64,000 bases of DNA, from assembly GCA_946555465.1 (NCBI GenBank), contig CAMNST010000001.1, forward strand, positions 248,001 to 312,000, given 5' to 3'. Shown piece after piece: positions 18,351 to 28,800 of this stretch. A model generated the notes under the pieces. That model was not told the DNA's origin, did not search any database, and saw only the letters and a list, made by a program, of their open reading frames with translations. This DNA comes from an uncultured Clostridia bacterium (GTDB taxonomy: Bacteria; Bacillota; Clostridia; Oscillospirales; Acutalibacteraceae). The first letter of the stretch is position 1, and each line of letters opens with the position of its first letter. The position numbers and the translations under genes are program-made.

Positions 18351-20573
18351 CTAATTTAAGTCGTATGGATTTAAATCTATACTTACACTGATATCTTTAT
18401 ATTCTTTAATTTTATACAATCTTTTTAAAATGTTACTGAACAGTAATCTGATATTTTTTGAATTTTTGCATTTAACAGATAATCTGTATCTGTAATTATT
18501 ATTAAGTTTTGATATTTTTGCAGGGCTTGGACCAAGAACAATAAGTTTTTCCTTACTGTTATGATTCAGTTCTTTTAAAATATCAAAAAAAGTTTTTGCG
18601 CACATTGCAACAGTATTTTCATTTTCACCGCTAAATGAAACAGAATAAATATCGCAGTAAGGCGGGTAAATCATTGCTCTGCGAAGTTCAATTTCATTTT
18701 GATAAAAAGACTTATAATCCTGATTTGCGGCATATTCAATAGTTGTATTATACGGATTAATGGTCTGAATAACTGCCTTTCCCCTCTCACCTCTGCGTCC
18801 GCTTCTTCCGACTACCTGGGTTATAAGATCAAAACAACGTTCGCTGCTGTTATAGTTTTCGTCATACAGCGAATTATCAGCATTAACAACACCGACAAGC
18901 GTTACATCATTGAAATCAAGCCCCTTTGCAACCATCTGAGTACCGATTAAAATATCATATTCATGATTTGCAAAAGCATTAAAAAGTTTTTCATGACTGA
19001 ACTTTGCAGAAGTTGTATCAGCATCCATTCTGAGTATTTTAGCATATGGGAAAAGTGCCGCAAGTTCATCTTCTATCCTTTGCGTACCATAACCGCTGTA
19101 ACGCACATTTTCACTGCCGCATTCAGGACACACTGTATCAAGATGCTTGCTGTAACCGCAGTAATGGCAGTTAAGCCTGTTATTATAACTGTGATACGTA
19201 AGTGAAATTGAACAGTTAGGACAGGTTATTACATGACCGCAGTCATTACAGGCAATAAAAGTGTTATACCCTCTTCTGTTAATCAGAAGTATCGCCTGCT
19301 TGCCGTTATCAAGTGTTTCACCGATAAGTTCTCTGAGTTTTGATGAAATCGGCGTTCTGTTTCCGTTTTTCATTTCCGATTTCATATCAACGGTAATAAC
19401 CTCCGGCAGAACAGAGTCACCAAAACGCTCTTCAATTTCGCACAAAGCATATTTACCTTTTTTTGCATTGGAATAGGATTCTATACTGGGTGTAGCAGAT
19501 ATCATAAGAAACAAAGCATTATTGTACTTACACCTGAAACGGGCAACATCCTTTGCAGAATAGCGCGGAGTTCTCTCACTTTTATAGGTGTTTTCCTGCT
19601 CTTCGTCCATAATAACAAGACCGAGATTATGAAGAGGAGCAAAGATTGCACTTCTTGTACCGATAACAATTTTTGCCTCACCCTTGTCTGCACGCCTGTA
19701 TTCATCATTACGCTCACCGAGCGACAAACCGCTATGAAATAAAGCAACTTTATTTCCGTACCTTTTAAGAAAAATAGAAAGCGCCTGAGGAGTTAAACTG
19801 ATTTCGGGAACAAGAACAATAACATCTTTACCGAGTTTCAGCGCCCTGTCAATGAGTTTTAAATAAACCTGTGTTTTGCCGCTGCCCGTAACGCCGTAAA
19901 GAAGTCCTGATCCTCCGCCGTTTTCGAGCATGGAAAGATAGGTTTCATATGCCTTATTCTGAGTTTCCGACAAAACGATTTCTTCATTATTTAAAACATT
20001 TTCATCAACTTTATACGGCGAGCGATAAATTTCTTTATCAAAAATTTTTACAACACCGTATTTTTCAAGATTTTTAATTACAGAAATTCCGACAGAACAA
20101 AATGCACTGATTTCCGAAACCGATGCAGTTCCGACATCTAAAAGTAAATCAACAACACTTTTTTGCTTTGGCGTTAATTTAGGCAAATCCTCTTCTTTTT
20201 CAATAAGAAGCGTTGCCGTTTTTGATGAGGCATTGCCGATTTTTCCAAATCCGCGCGGAAGCATTTGCTTCAGACAGTCATACGTTGTGCAAAAACATCT
20301 TTCTTTAAGCCATAATGAAAGCGAAACCATCTCATCGCTTATTATGGCATCCGTTTCGGTTAATGATGCAATTTCTTTAAGTCCTGAGTTGACTGCAGTA
20401 TAAACCTTTACAACAATACCTTCGCGCAGTTTGTTTGCTTTTCCGAAAGGCACAAGCACTTTCATGCCTGTTTTTATATCTTTTTCAAGAAAAGCAGGCA
20501 CATAGTAATCATAATCGGAATCAAAATTAAAAAATGTATTTTCAACTGCAACAGTTGCTACTGTTCTGTTCAT
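18351..20573 (-). CDS. priA: primosomal replication-restart helicase PriA
   Basis: A 3'-5' superfamily-2 helicase that reloads the replisome at stalled forks. It has an N-terminal 3'-binding domain, Walker A GVTGSGKTQVY near residue 230, a DEEQ-type Walker B (VIMDEEQENTYK), paired CxxC zinc knuckles near 440-480 (CNDCGH, CPNCS, CHYCG, CPECG) and the helicase motif VVGRSGRRGERG. 740 residues, complete. coaBC, which usually separates rpoZ and priA in Bacillus, is missing here; priA starts at the last base of the rpoZ stop. Confidence 0.96.
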   Translation of the reverse strand: MNRTVATVAVENTFFNFDSDYDYYVPAFLEKDIKTGMKVLVPFGKANKLREGIVVKVYTAVNSGLKEIASLTETDAIISDEMVSLSLWLKERCFCTTYDCLKQMLPRGFGKIGNASSKTATLLIEKEEDLPKLTPKQKSVVDLLLDVGTASVSEISAFCSVGISVIKNLEKYGVVKIFDKEIYRSPYKVDENVLNNEEIVLSETQNKAYETYLSMLENGGGSGLLYGVTGSGKTQVYLKLIDRALKLGKDVIVLVPEISLTPQALSIFLKRYGNKVALFHSGLSLGERNDEYRRADKGEAKIVIGTRSAIFAPLHNLGLVIMDEEQENTYKSERTPRYSAKDVARFRCKYNNALFLMISATPSIESYSNAKKGKYALCEIEERFGDSVLPEVITVDMKSEMKNGNRTPISSKLRELIGETLDNGKQAILLINRRGYNTFIACNDCGHVITCPNCSISLTYHSYNNRLNCHYCGYSKHLDTVCPECGSENVRYSGYGTQRIEDELAALFPYAKILRMDADTTSAKFSHEKLFNAFANHEYDILIGTQMVAKGLDFNDVTLVGVVNADNSLYDENYNSSERCFDLITQVVGRSGRRGERGKAVIQTINPYNTTIEYAANQDYKSFYQNEIELRRAMIYPPYCDIYSVSFSGENENTVAMCAKTFFDILKELNHNSKEKLIVLGPSPAKISKLNNNYRYRLSVKCKNSKNIRLLFSNILKRLYKIKEYKDISVSIDLNPYDLN

Positions 20574-20782
20574 TATTTAGATTTTAATTCACTTGGTTCT
20601 TCGATAACATATTTCCCGTCAAGAATTTCTTCAATCGCAGTTGAAACGGTTTTTACGTCAATATGTTCTTCTCTGGCAATCGCATCTTCTCTGATTTCTC
20701 TTGCTCTTTTTGCAGTGCCCACAACAAGGCTGTATCTGCTGTTGCAGTCTCTAAGCATTTCTTTTAAATCCGGATTAAACAT
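20573..20782 (-). CDS. rpoZ: RNA polymerase omega subunit
   Basis: A 69-residue subunit supporting RNA polymerase assembly. NSRYSLVVGTAKRAREI is the conserved core that contacts the beta' subunit. A predicted Shine-Dalgarno site GGGAGAT precedes the ATG. It is located between gmk and priA, its standard Firmicutes position. Confidence 0.92.
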   Translation of the reverse strand: MFNPDLKEMLRDCNSRYSLVVGTAKRAREIREDAIAREEHIDVKTVSTAIEEILDGKYVIEEPSELKSK

Positions 20783-20845
20783 AGTAATATCTCCCTAATA
20801 TATATTTTTGTTATAAAATCACTGACAGAAATCTGTAAAAATTAC

Positions 20846-21418
20846 CTATGCGTTTCTTTTTATCATTTCACTGTCAAGTATATTATTAATATCATCAACG
20901 CACATGTCTAAATCGTCATTTACAACCTGATATGTATATTTATCTTTAAACCCAAGTTCAACCTTGGAAATTGCAAGACGTTCCTGAATCATTTCTTCAC
21001 TGTCTGTCTCTCTGCCGTGAAGGCGCTTTTCCAAAACTTCTTCACTTGGAGGCAGAAGAAATATGGATACACAGTCGGGAAACAACTCCATAACTTTCTG
21101 AGCACCCTGCACTTCAATGATAAGAAAACAGATTTTCCCGTCATTGATAGCCTTTTCAACACCCTTAACCGGTGTGCCATAATAGTTGTTATTATACTGT
21201 GCATACTCAAGAAGACCATTGCTGTTAATCATTTCTATAAATTCTTTTTCATCCATAAAGAAGTAATTAACGCCGTCAACTTCTCCCGGTCTTGGCTGTC
21301 TGGTGGTTGCCGAAACCGATTCGGTAACATCACTGCGTTTTTTGCATATTGCCTTAAAAACAGTATCCTTACCGCAGCCGCTCGGAGCGGAAAGAATAAC
21401 AAGCATTCCTTTATTCAT
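20846..21418 (-). CDS. gmk: guanylate kinase
   Basis: Phosphorylates GMP to GDP. The P-loop is SAPSGCGKDT, followed by the GMP-binding segment TTRQPRPGEVDGVNYFF and LEYAQYNNNYYGTP. About 190 residues, standard. GGAGG stands nine bases before the ATG at 21418 and six before a GTG one codon earlier, so the exact start is uncertain by one residue. The start lies inside the end of remA. Confidence 0.96.
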   Translation of the reverse strand: MNKGMLVILSAPSGCGKDTVFKAICKKRSDVTESVSATTRQPRPGEVDGVNYFFMDEKEFIEMINSNGLLEYAQYNNNYYGTPVKGVEKAINDGKICFLIIEVQGAQKVMELFPDCVSIFLLPPSEEVLEKRLHGRETDSEEMIQERLAISKVELGFKDKYTYQVVNDDLDMCVDDINNILDSEMIKRNA

Positions 21419-21662
21419 CACAATTTACCTCCGCACCGAATTTTGCTGAAATCTGTTTTAAATCCATATAGGAAAGCACAACATTATCGCTATCGGTAAT
21501 AATAACACTCATTGTTTTTCTTCCGTGTGTAGCATCAATCAGAGTGCCGTTTGACTTGCTTTCACGAACTATTTTTTTTATTGGAGCAGACTCAGGTGAA
21601 ACAATGGACACAACTCTGTCTGCATTTATAAGGTTGCCAAACCCGATATTAACTAAATTCAT
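21411..21662 (-). CDS. remA: RemA-family regulator (DUF370)
   Basis: A small DNA-binding regulator; in Bacillus it activates extracellular-matrix and osmoprotection genes. Nearly the whole conserved core is visible: LVNIGFGNLINADRVVSIV and DATHGRKTMSVIITDS. Length 83 residues. Located directly ahead of gmk, as in other Firmicutes. Regulon in this organism is unknown. Confidence 0.93.
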   Translation of the reverse strand: MNLVNIGFGNLINADRVVSIVSPESAPIKKIVRESKSNGTLIDATHGRKTMSVIITDSDNVVLSYMDLKQISAKFGAEVNCDE

Positions 21663-21684
21663 ATTCTTCTTCTCTTATTAATTA

Positions 21685-22563
21685 TTATTCAATGTTCTGA
21701 ATCTGTTCTCTGATTTTTTCAACTTCGGCCTTAAGGTCAACAACTTTGCGGGCAATTTCAACATCACAGCACTTTGAACCTGTTGTATTAATTTCGCGGT
21801 TAATTTCCTGAACAAGAAAATCCATCTTTCTGCCGACAGCCTCATCACTTGCAAGAAATTCTCTCAACTGTTCAATATGAGAGCGAAGCCTTACGGTTTC
21901 CTCAGCAACAGCAACCTTATCTGCATAAACGGCAACCTCCTGAATGATTCGTGCTTCATCAAGGGTTGCATCACCGATAATTTCATGAACGCGGGCAATA
22001 AGTTTTTCATTATATTCTTTCACCGTCTGCGGAGAACGTTCTTCAATAAAAGAAACACAGTCAAGAATGAACTCAGTGCGTGAATAAATATCATCATACA
22101 TTTTTTTGCCTTCAACTGAGCGCATTTCAATAAACTTGCTTACAGCCTCATCAGCAACTTCTTTAACCATATTCCAGATTTTTTCTTCATCTTCTTCATT
22201 TTTTCTTACAACAAGAACATCCTGAAAACGGCTTATTGTTGATGCACCAAAATCAATTTTAAGGTCATAATTCTGTGCAATTTCACTAAGCGCTTTTACA
22301 TATGCAGAAGCAAGAGTATTATTAACAACAACATCGGCACTGTCGTTATTGAGTGCCTCAATGCCGACATAGCATTCTATCTTTCCGCGCGAAACTTTTG
22401 AGTTAACAAATGATTTAATCTTTTCATCAATAAAACCATATTGTCTCGGGCAGCGGGAATAAAACTCAAAATACCTGTGATTAACAGATTTGATTTCAAC
22501 GGTAATGATGTACCCATCAATTTCTTTAACCGCTCTGCCGAAACCAGTCATTGATTTAACCAT
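21685..22563 (-). CDS. yicC: YicC/YloC-family endoribonuclease
   Basis: A family shown in Escherichia coli and Bacillus to be an oligomeric endoribonuclease. The N-terminal MVKSMTGFGRA and IKSVNHRYFEFYSRCPR and the C-terminal DUF1732 region (GRKMDFLVQEINREINTTGSK) are highly characteristic. 292 residues. First gene of the remA-gmk-rpoZ-priA run, so the operon promoter should lie in the AT-rich 170 bases upstream. Confidence 0.93.
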   Translation of the reverse strand: MVKSMTGFGRAVKEIDGYIITVEIKSVNHRYFEFYSRCPRQYGFIDEKIKSFVNSKVSRGKIECYVGIEALNNDSADVVVNNTLASAYVKALSEIAQNYDLKIDFGASTISRFQDVLVVRKNEEDEEKIWNMVKEVADEAVSKFIEMRSVEGKKMYDDIYSRTEFILDCVSFIEERSPQTVKEYNEKLIARVHEIIGDATLDEARIIQEVAVYADKVAVAEETVRLRSHIEQLREFLASDEAVGRKMDFLVQEINREINTTGSKCCDVEIARKVVDLKAEVEKIREQIQNIE

Positions 22564-22695
22564 AAATTTTTCAAAACCTTTCTGCTTGTTAATTCAAAGT
22601 ATATTATATAATCAGTGAAAGTGAACGTCAAGAATTTGTTTACACTTTGTTAACAATATTAACAAAAAGTTTAATTTTACCAATATAGAAAAGAA

Positions 22696-22719
22696 AAACG
22701 GCAGATTTCTCTGCCGTTT
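22696..22719 (-). terminator. intrinsic terminator after the 45-residue ORF
   Basis: A perfect 10-bp stem (AAACGGCAGA / TCTGCCGTTT) with a 4-nt loop, followed on the minus strand by TTCTTTTC. It lies 16 bases past the stop of the short ORF and ends the transcript of the giant gene. Confidence 0.85.
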
Positions 22720-22734
22720 CCCATTTTATTTAAT

Positions 22735-22872
22735 TTAGAAATCGGTTTCTACATCAGGGTCAAAAGGAAGTGTCGTTGGTGGCACATCTTGAGGCGAGGT
22801 ATCGCAGATTACTCTGTTTGCGATTCTAAAATACTCAATCTCCATTTTTGGAGAATCATAACTTTTTTTCAT
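22735..22872 (-). CDS. 45-residue ORF paired with the giant surface protein
   Basis: Absent from the ORF track. MKKSYDSPKMEIEYFRIANR is followed by VICDTSPQD and an acidic, proline-rich tail ending DVETDF. TGGAGGT lies nine bases ahead of the ATG, 21 bases after the giant gene's stop, and a strong terminator follows. From memory, short ORFs of the form MKK.Y..P..E...F appear after large secreted proteins in gut Clostridia, but I know of no function. It has no signal peptide or membrane segment. Confidence 0.75.
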   Translation of the reverse strand: MKKSYDSPKMEIEYFRIANRVICDTSPQDVPPTTLPFDPDVETDF

Positions 22873-22893
22873 AACTCTAAATACCTCCAAAAA

Positions 22894-25800
22894 TTACTGA
22901 GCAACATTACTGATGTTTCCATCACCATCACACATAACAATCGGTCCGTAAGAAACACGAGGAATCTGTTCACCGGTTGGCAATGTGTAGATATAACTTA
23001 CAAATGAACGCATATACTTAACATTTCCGTTTATAGAAGTTGTTATTGTATATGAGTTGAATTCAGATGTGTAACCTGCACCTGGAGCAGTCAGAACGCC
23101 GGGAGCACCCTTAGTGAAGTCTGCAGGTAAATCACCGGAAGCAGCAAGTACACCGTACTGAACAACTTCTGCATTTGAATCTACTGAGAAATCACAGTAA
23201 ATTCTGAACTTATCCTTGCCGTTAACATTTACTTTTTCAGTTGCAGAACCGAATGAGAACGGAACTTTATCCGTAACATCATCGGCATTAATACTGTACT
23301 GAGCAAGAGTATCTGCCGTTACAGCAACAAACTTCATACCGCGTGCCGGACGGGCATAAGTCTTGAATGTCGGATTATAAGAAGCAACATACCATGTAGT
23401 ACCGCCATCGTCACTCTTGAGCCAAGCAAGGAAGTCAGTTATTGAAGTTGTGAATTCCAATACTGTGTATGCCTGAACATCTTCAAGTTTTGTTTCACCA
23501 TTTACAGTTCCGTTTTCTGCCTCATAAGTGCCGTTCGGCAAATCAAAGAATGTGTTGTTTGTATCTTCCTTAGGAACATAAGTCTGATATACATAGAACG
23601 TGCCATCTGACAATTTCTTTGTTACCCATTCTTTGAATGTGATATTTGCAGCCTGATTTACAGCAACAGTATGAACTCTGCCGCTTGCATCAGTAAATAC
23701 CAATTCATTGCTATCATTAACTTCATAACTTAAGTTGCCGTCCTGAAGAGTTACGTAAGCAGAATCAAGTCGTGTTCCGTAGTAATCCTGAACAACTACT
23801 TTTGTGCTGTCTGCAACCTTAGTTGTAAGGTAAAGAGCAATATCCGTATTCTGCTGAATCTCTCTTCTTATGCTGAATGATTCATTTTGAATTACAACAG
23901 GAAGACTTGTATCGGTATCAATAGTCCATTTTGCAACTTCATAATTTTCTGCCGTATAAGCAGCAGGTGCATCAAATGCAACAATATCGCCATACTTCTT
24001 CTGTGCAGTAGCAGCAGCGTCAGTAATCTCAACACCATCAACAAAAAGTTTGAAGTTTACATCATAAAGATGGAGTTTTGTGCTGCTGTTATCACTGAAT
24101 TCGCCATTAAGAGTTGTAAGAACGATTGTTGTATACTTATCTGCATTCACTGCATCTTTATAAACCTTACCGTCAATTTGAACATAAGGATAACCTGCAG
24201 TATCGTCTGAGTAAGCAGAAGCGCTTGTCGGGAAACCGAACTTAAAGTTATCTTTAATTGCAGCACCCTTATCTGAATAAGCATCAAGGTCTGCAAGAGA
24301 GGTATAATACTGAGCAGTATTATAGTTCTGATAAGCATCTTTTGAATCAACTGCAACAAGTTCTTTTGCTTTAAGAACAGCAGTTTCATCAATTACAGAC
24401 TGCTGAGCATCTGAATAATTCGTATTATCAACAGTTGCATAAGTGTAAGTCTTGTCTTTAAAGTCAACTGTTTGTTCAGGATTTGTAGCATATCTGCCCA
24501 ATTCAGCAGTGTCTGCAACAAGTTTCTGAGCAACTGCAACTTCATTTTCAAGATCTTTGTAACTTGAGTAAGTGTATTCCTGATTATCTATTGAAGAGGT
24601 CCACATTACTTTGCTTTCATTATCGGAAAGAACCTGACTCTTAGTGGTGATTTCAGGCGAAAGACCTGCATCGGCAACGCCGCCATCATTAGTATTGCCC
24701 GTTGCATCTACCTTAAGCATAAGTGAAGCATCAAAGTTCTGAACAAGTTCTAATAACTGTTTGTATTCAGAACCTGAAAGTTCTGCATATCTCCAGTACT
24801 CTTCGCCTTCAACAGGCTGATCTTTATCAAGATAATAATGAACATACTGGTTAGCAAAGTTTACGATTTCTTCATAATTATCAGTTGTCTGCTGCGTGTA
24901 ATTGCCCTCATTTTTAACAATGAGAGAACCGTCAGGCTGCTGATCAAAATCGCTGGTGATTACATCTGTTATTGTATCGGTAACAGATGTATAGTCTTCC
25001 TGCTTGAAGAGGTTATTGTAAGCATCAATAACATTCTGAATAATCTGAGCCTGAACAGGGTCAGTTGTTGCTGTTCCGGTTCCGAAGATATCAGAACCTG
25101 TAATTCCTGTTTTATAAATCGGAACACCATCAGCATTATAAGCAGTTGAATACTCGTACTGACCGTCAACACCGTTTGCAGAAACGGCATCTGAGCCCTG
25201 GCCGTTATAAGTTGTGTTATGCCTGTTATAAATGAACCAGTAAGCCTCTGAAATAGCATCAAGATACTCTTTATATGATGCAACAGAAAAATCGCCTGTA
25301 GCAAGTTCTGCACCTATTGTCAATTCACCTGTTGTTTCATCAATAGAAAATTCTTTATTAAGAATATTTTCTGCAAGATAACGAACTGCACCTTTATCAC
25401 AGGTTGAAACACCGATGTTAAAGTAAGAATAGGTGTTATAGCAGAAGTGATAAGTAGAGCCAACACCGCTGCCCTGAGCAACTACACCTTCTTCAAGAAT
25501 GAAGTTTGCATATTTTTCGGCAGATGAAGTATCGGTGCTCTTTTTAACACTGTCTTTACCTGTGAAGTTAATGTTACCGGTCCAGTTATTGTTTGCACCG
25601 GTACCGATATCCATAGTTGAAAAACCGGCATTGAAATTGCCATTGCTGTCTTTAAGGAAGTTATAATATTCTTCCGTAATGCCACCATGGTAAAGTGCCT
25701 CAGTCGGTGTGGAAAGCATACCGTTTGTTTCCTTAACAGAATCGGCACTGTATTTGCCGCCGTTAATCGGTGTGCTTGTAAACTTTGTATTGAGACCGGT

Positions 25801-28800
25801 ATTATTTACATAATACGAACTGCCTCTCATATTATTCGGGTCTGATTTTCTCGGACGCCACCATAAGTTTGATGAAACCAGATTGAAAGAATATCCGCTT
25901 GGCTTTCCGTCATCACCATAGGTAATGATTGGATTGCTTTCATTTGAATAGTCTAAATAATAATCTACATCAACAACATTTGAAGAAACAAAGAATGTTT
26001 TTGCATCTTTTGAAGTAAATTCGTGAACGCCGAATGAACCGGGGTTGACACCCTCATTTTGATTAACAAAAAGATATTTTTGATTAATCAGATCAGGTGA
26101 AGTGTAGTTATACGTTTTATCAAGATTTGTATCAGCAGTGTAATCCTGATCACCGTTACCGGTTGAAACCGCATCACCAAAAGTATTAACATATGCAAAT
26201 CTGCCGACGCCTGTTTTCCAAGCATCTGTTCCATAGTTTTCGCCTTTAGTATAATCAGATATAATATCGGTAGCGTGACCTTCTGAATACGGGAATCTGT
26301 TTAATATTTCAACAGAAGCACGTCTGTCAACACCAACAGCATCGGATGATTGGTTACGTGCACCCTGGAAGGTATGTGCCATAGATGGGTTAGGCATTAC
26401 ATAGCAGAACTCATATTCACCATAAACATGCTTAATTCCGTCCATGCCTTCGAGTTCATCAAGAAGATCATAATAAGTAATCAGAAGTTCAATACCGTCT
26501 TCCGTATACTTACCGGTTGATTCATTGTATTTAAAGTAGTTAGAAACGTAACCTTCAATTACATATTCCTTATAGAGTTTCAAGCCGTTTCTTGTTGTTT
26601 TATACTTCTGATAAGCCTGTGCGTCCGTCAGATATTGATACTTTGTTGCACCGTTTTCAACATATTCATATGTCCATAAACCGTCATGAGCATCAACAGC
26701 ATTATAGTCACCGCCTGAAAGACCGGGATTTTCACGGCATCTATCTTCATCAGATACACAATAAATTGAACCAGCAAAAGAAGTATCAATATAGTTCGGC
26801 CACTGAGTTGTAATTTTTGTTACACGTTCACCATAAATTCCGTTCACACCGAATGAAGGGTTATCAGAAATTTCATGACCGTAAAGAATATAATCGTCAT
26901 TGGTCTTATGCGTGTAAATAACATCATCAACTTTTACAACATCACCATTGCTTTCCTGATCAGCCTGAGGAATATCTCCCGAACGGTATCCCCATGAATG
27001 TTCGCCGTTGGTGTTATTAACCATAGCGTACTGAATTGCGCCATCCTGAACAGCAAATGCACCATCAAAAGTCTGATTGGTTACGTCATTTGATAAATGT
27101 ATATAGGTTTCTCCGTTTTCACCATATGAGAGCGTGAACGGGTCAGAGAATGCCTTACCATTCTGAAGTGTACCATAGGCAATACCTGTTGTCTCCGATG
27201 TAGCAAGGAAATAACAGTTATAGCATTTTGAATGATCCATATTTACAGTTAAACGAAGATTGTCGTTTGTGTAAATTCCTTCAATATCATATGCTGTTAA
27301 TTTAACATTGACGCTGTCTGTTCCGTTATACTGAAGCGGGAAAATTACAGGCCAACCTGTTGAGGTATATCCAATCAGATTCACAAGCGTTGTATTACCT
27401 GAAATATTAATCTGCATTGTTGCAAGTTCGCCATCGGCATTTGCAACATAACCCTTATTATATTCATTTGTTGAAATAGGTCTTGCGTGAACAGAGTTGA
27501 GAGTTACTGCTTCACCCTTTGCATTGTATACCTTGGAAACAGAGTTATGACCTGTTGAAGCGTATACATAATCATATATAGGAAGATAGAAAGGTGAAAG
27601 AATCTGGTTACCGTGAACGCCGGTGCCTGCATCATGATTATCAGCGGCTGTACCGTTAATATCTACAAAACCTGAATCAGGGCTTGTTGAACGGAATACA
27701 CGTTCGCTGTACGAACCGCCGTTTGAACCGTAAGATACATACAGATAATAGTAGCCGTTTTCATAAACCATATATGAACCTTCAACAGAATTGTTGATAC
27801 CACCATCATTCGTCTTACCTGTTTCAGCATTTTCGAGGTCATTGTTAAGAGGCCAGCATATTGCTTTACCCGGATCTGTCTGTTTAACAGAAGTACCTGT
27901 TAATTTATCCATTTCCTTAACATAAATACCATGTGACCATGAACCGTAAATCATATACATCTTGCTGTAATCAGCATTGTAGTAAACACATGCATCAATC
28001 GCATTAGCAGGATGCGCACTATTGTTATTCCATGAATCACCGTTTGAGGTATAAATGGTCTGAATATTTGTGTAAGGACCTTCAGGAGAATCAGAAATAC
28101 CCATGAAGATTGCACTCCATGTTGAACCCCATGAAGATGCGGCTGCATAATAGCACCACTTGCCGAGATCAACATTGTAAATTACGTGAGGAGCCCAAAC
28201 AAGTTTGCCTGCACCTTTATCTGCGTTGCCTGTATCCTGAGCAGCGTGTGCAAGAGGACCTGCAAGTTTTTCGGTATATACTCCGCCGAAAAGACCCTGG
28301 TTCTGATAACCGCATCTGCCTTCTGAGTCGCCGACATATTTCCAGTTAACAGCGTCATCAGACTTCTGAATGGTCATACCTGTACCAAAGAGATAATAAT
28401 CTTTCTTAAGAGTTGAAGCATCAATGTTGTTTACATCAACATAAGACTGACCAACCTGTCTGCCGTCTGCAAGAGTGTAAACGGTAACAGCAGTCGGGTC
28501 GTGAGATGTTGCAGCAGATGACTGAATATCTGCGTCTTCATCTGTATACATATTATTAATATCAACCTGCGTTTTGCAATCGGTATATACTCTGATGTCA
28601 TCAAAATAGAAATCGCCGAGAGTTCCGCATAACGGAGTACCGTCACAGATTGAAAATTCTGTATTTTCATTTGTTAAGAATGCGATAAGATCCTTAGCAA
28701 GATCTGCATTATTGCCTGAGGCATAATTGCCTGATGAAGAAATTTGAACTTCATGAGGCTGACCGTTTGTGTAAATCATTACACCGCTGGCAGGATCAAT

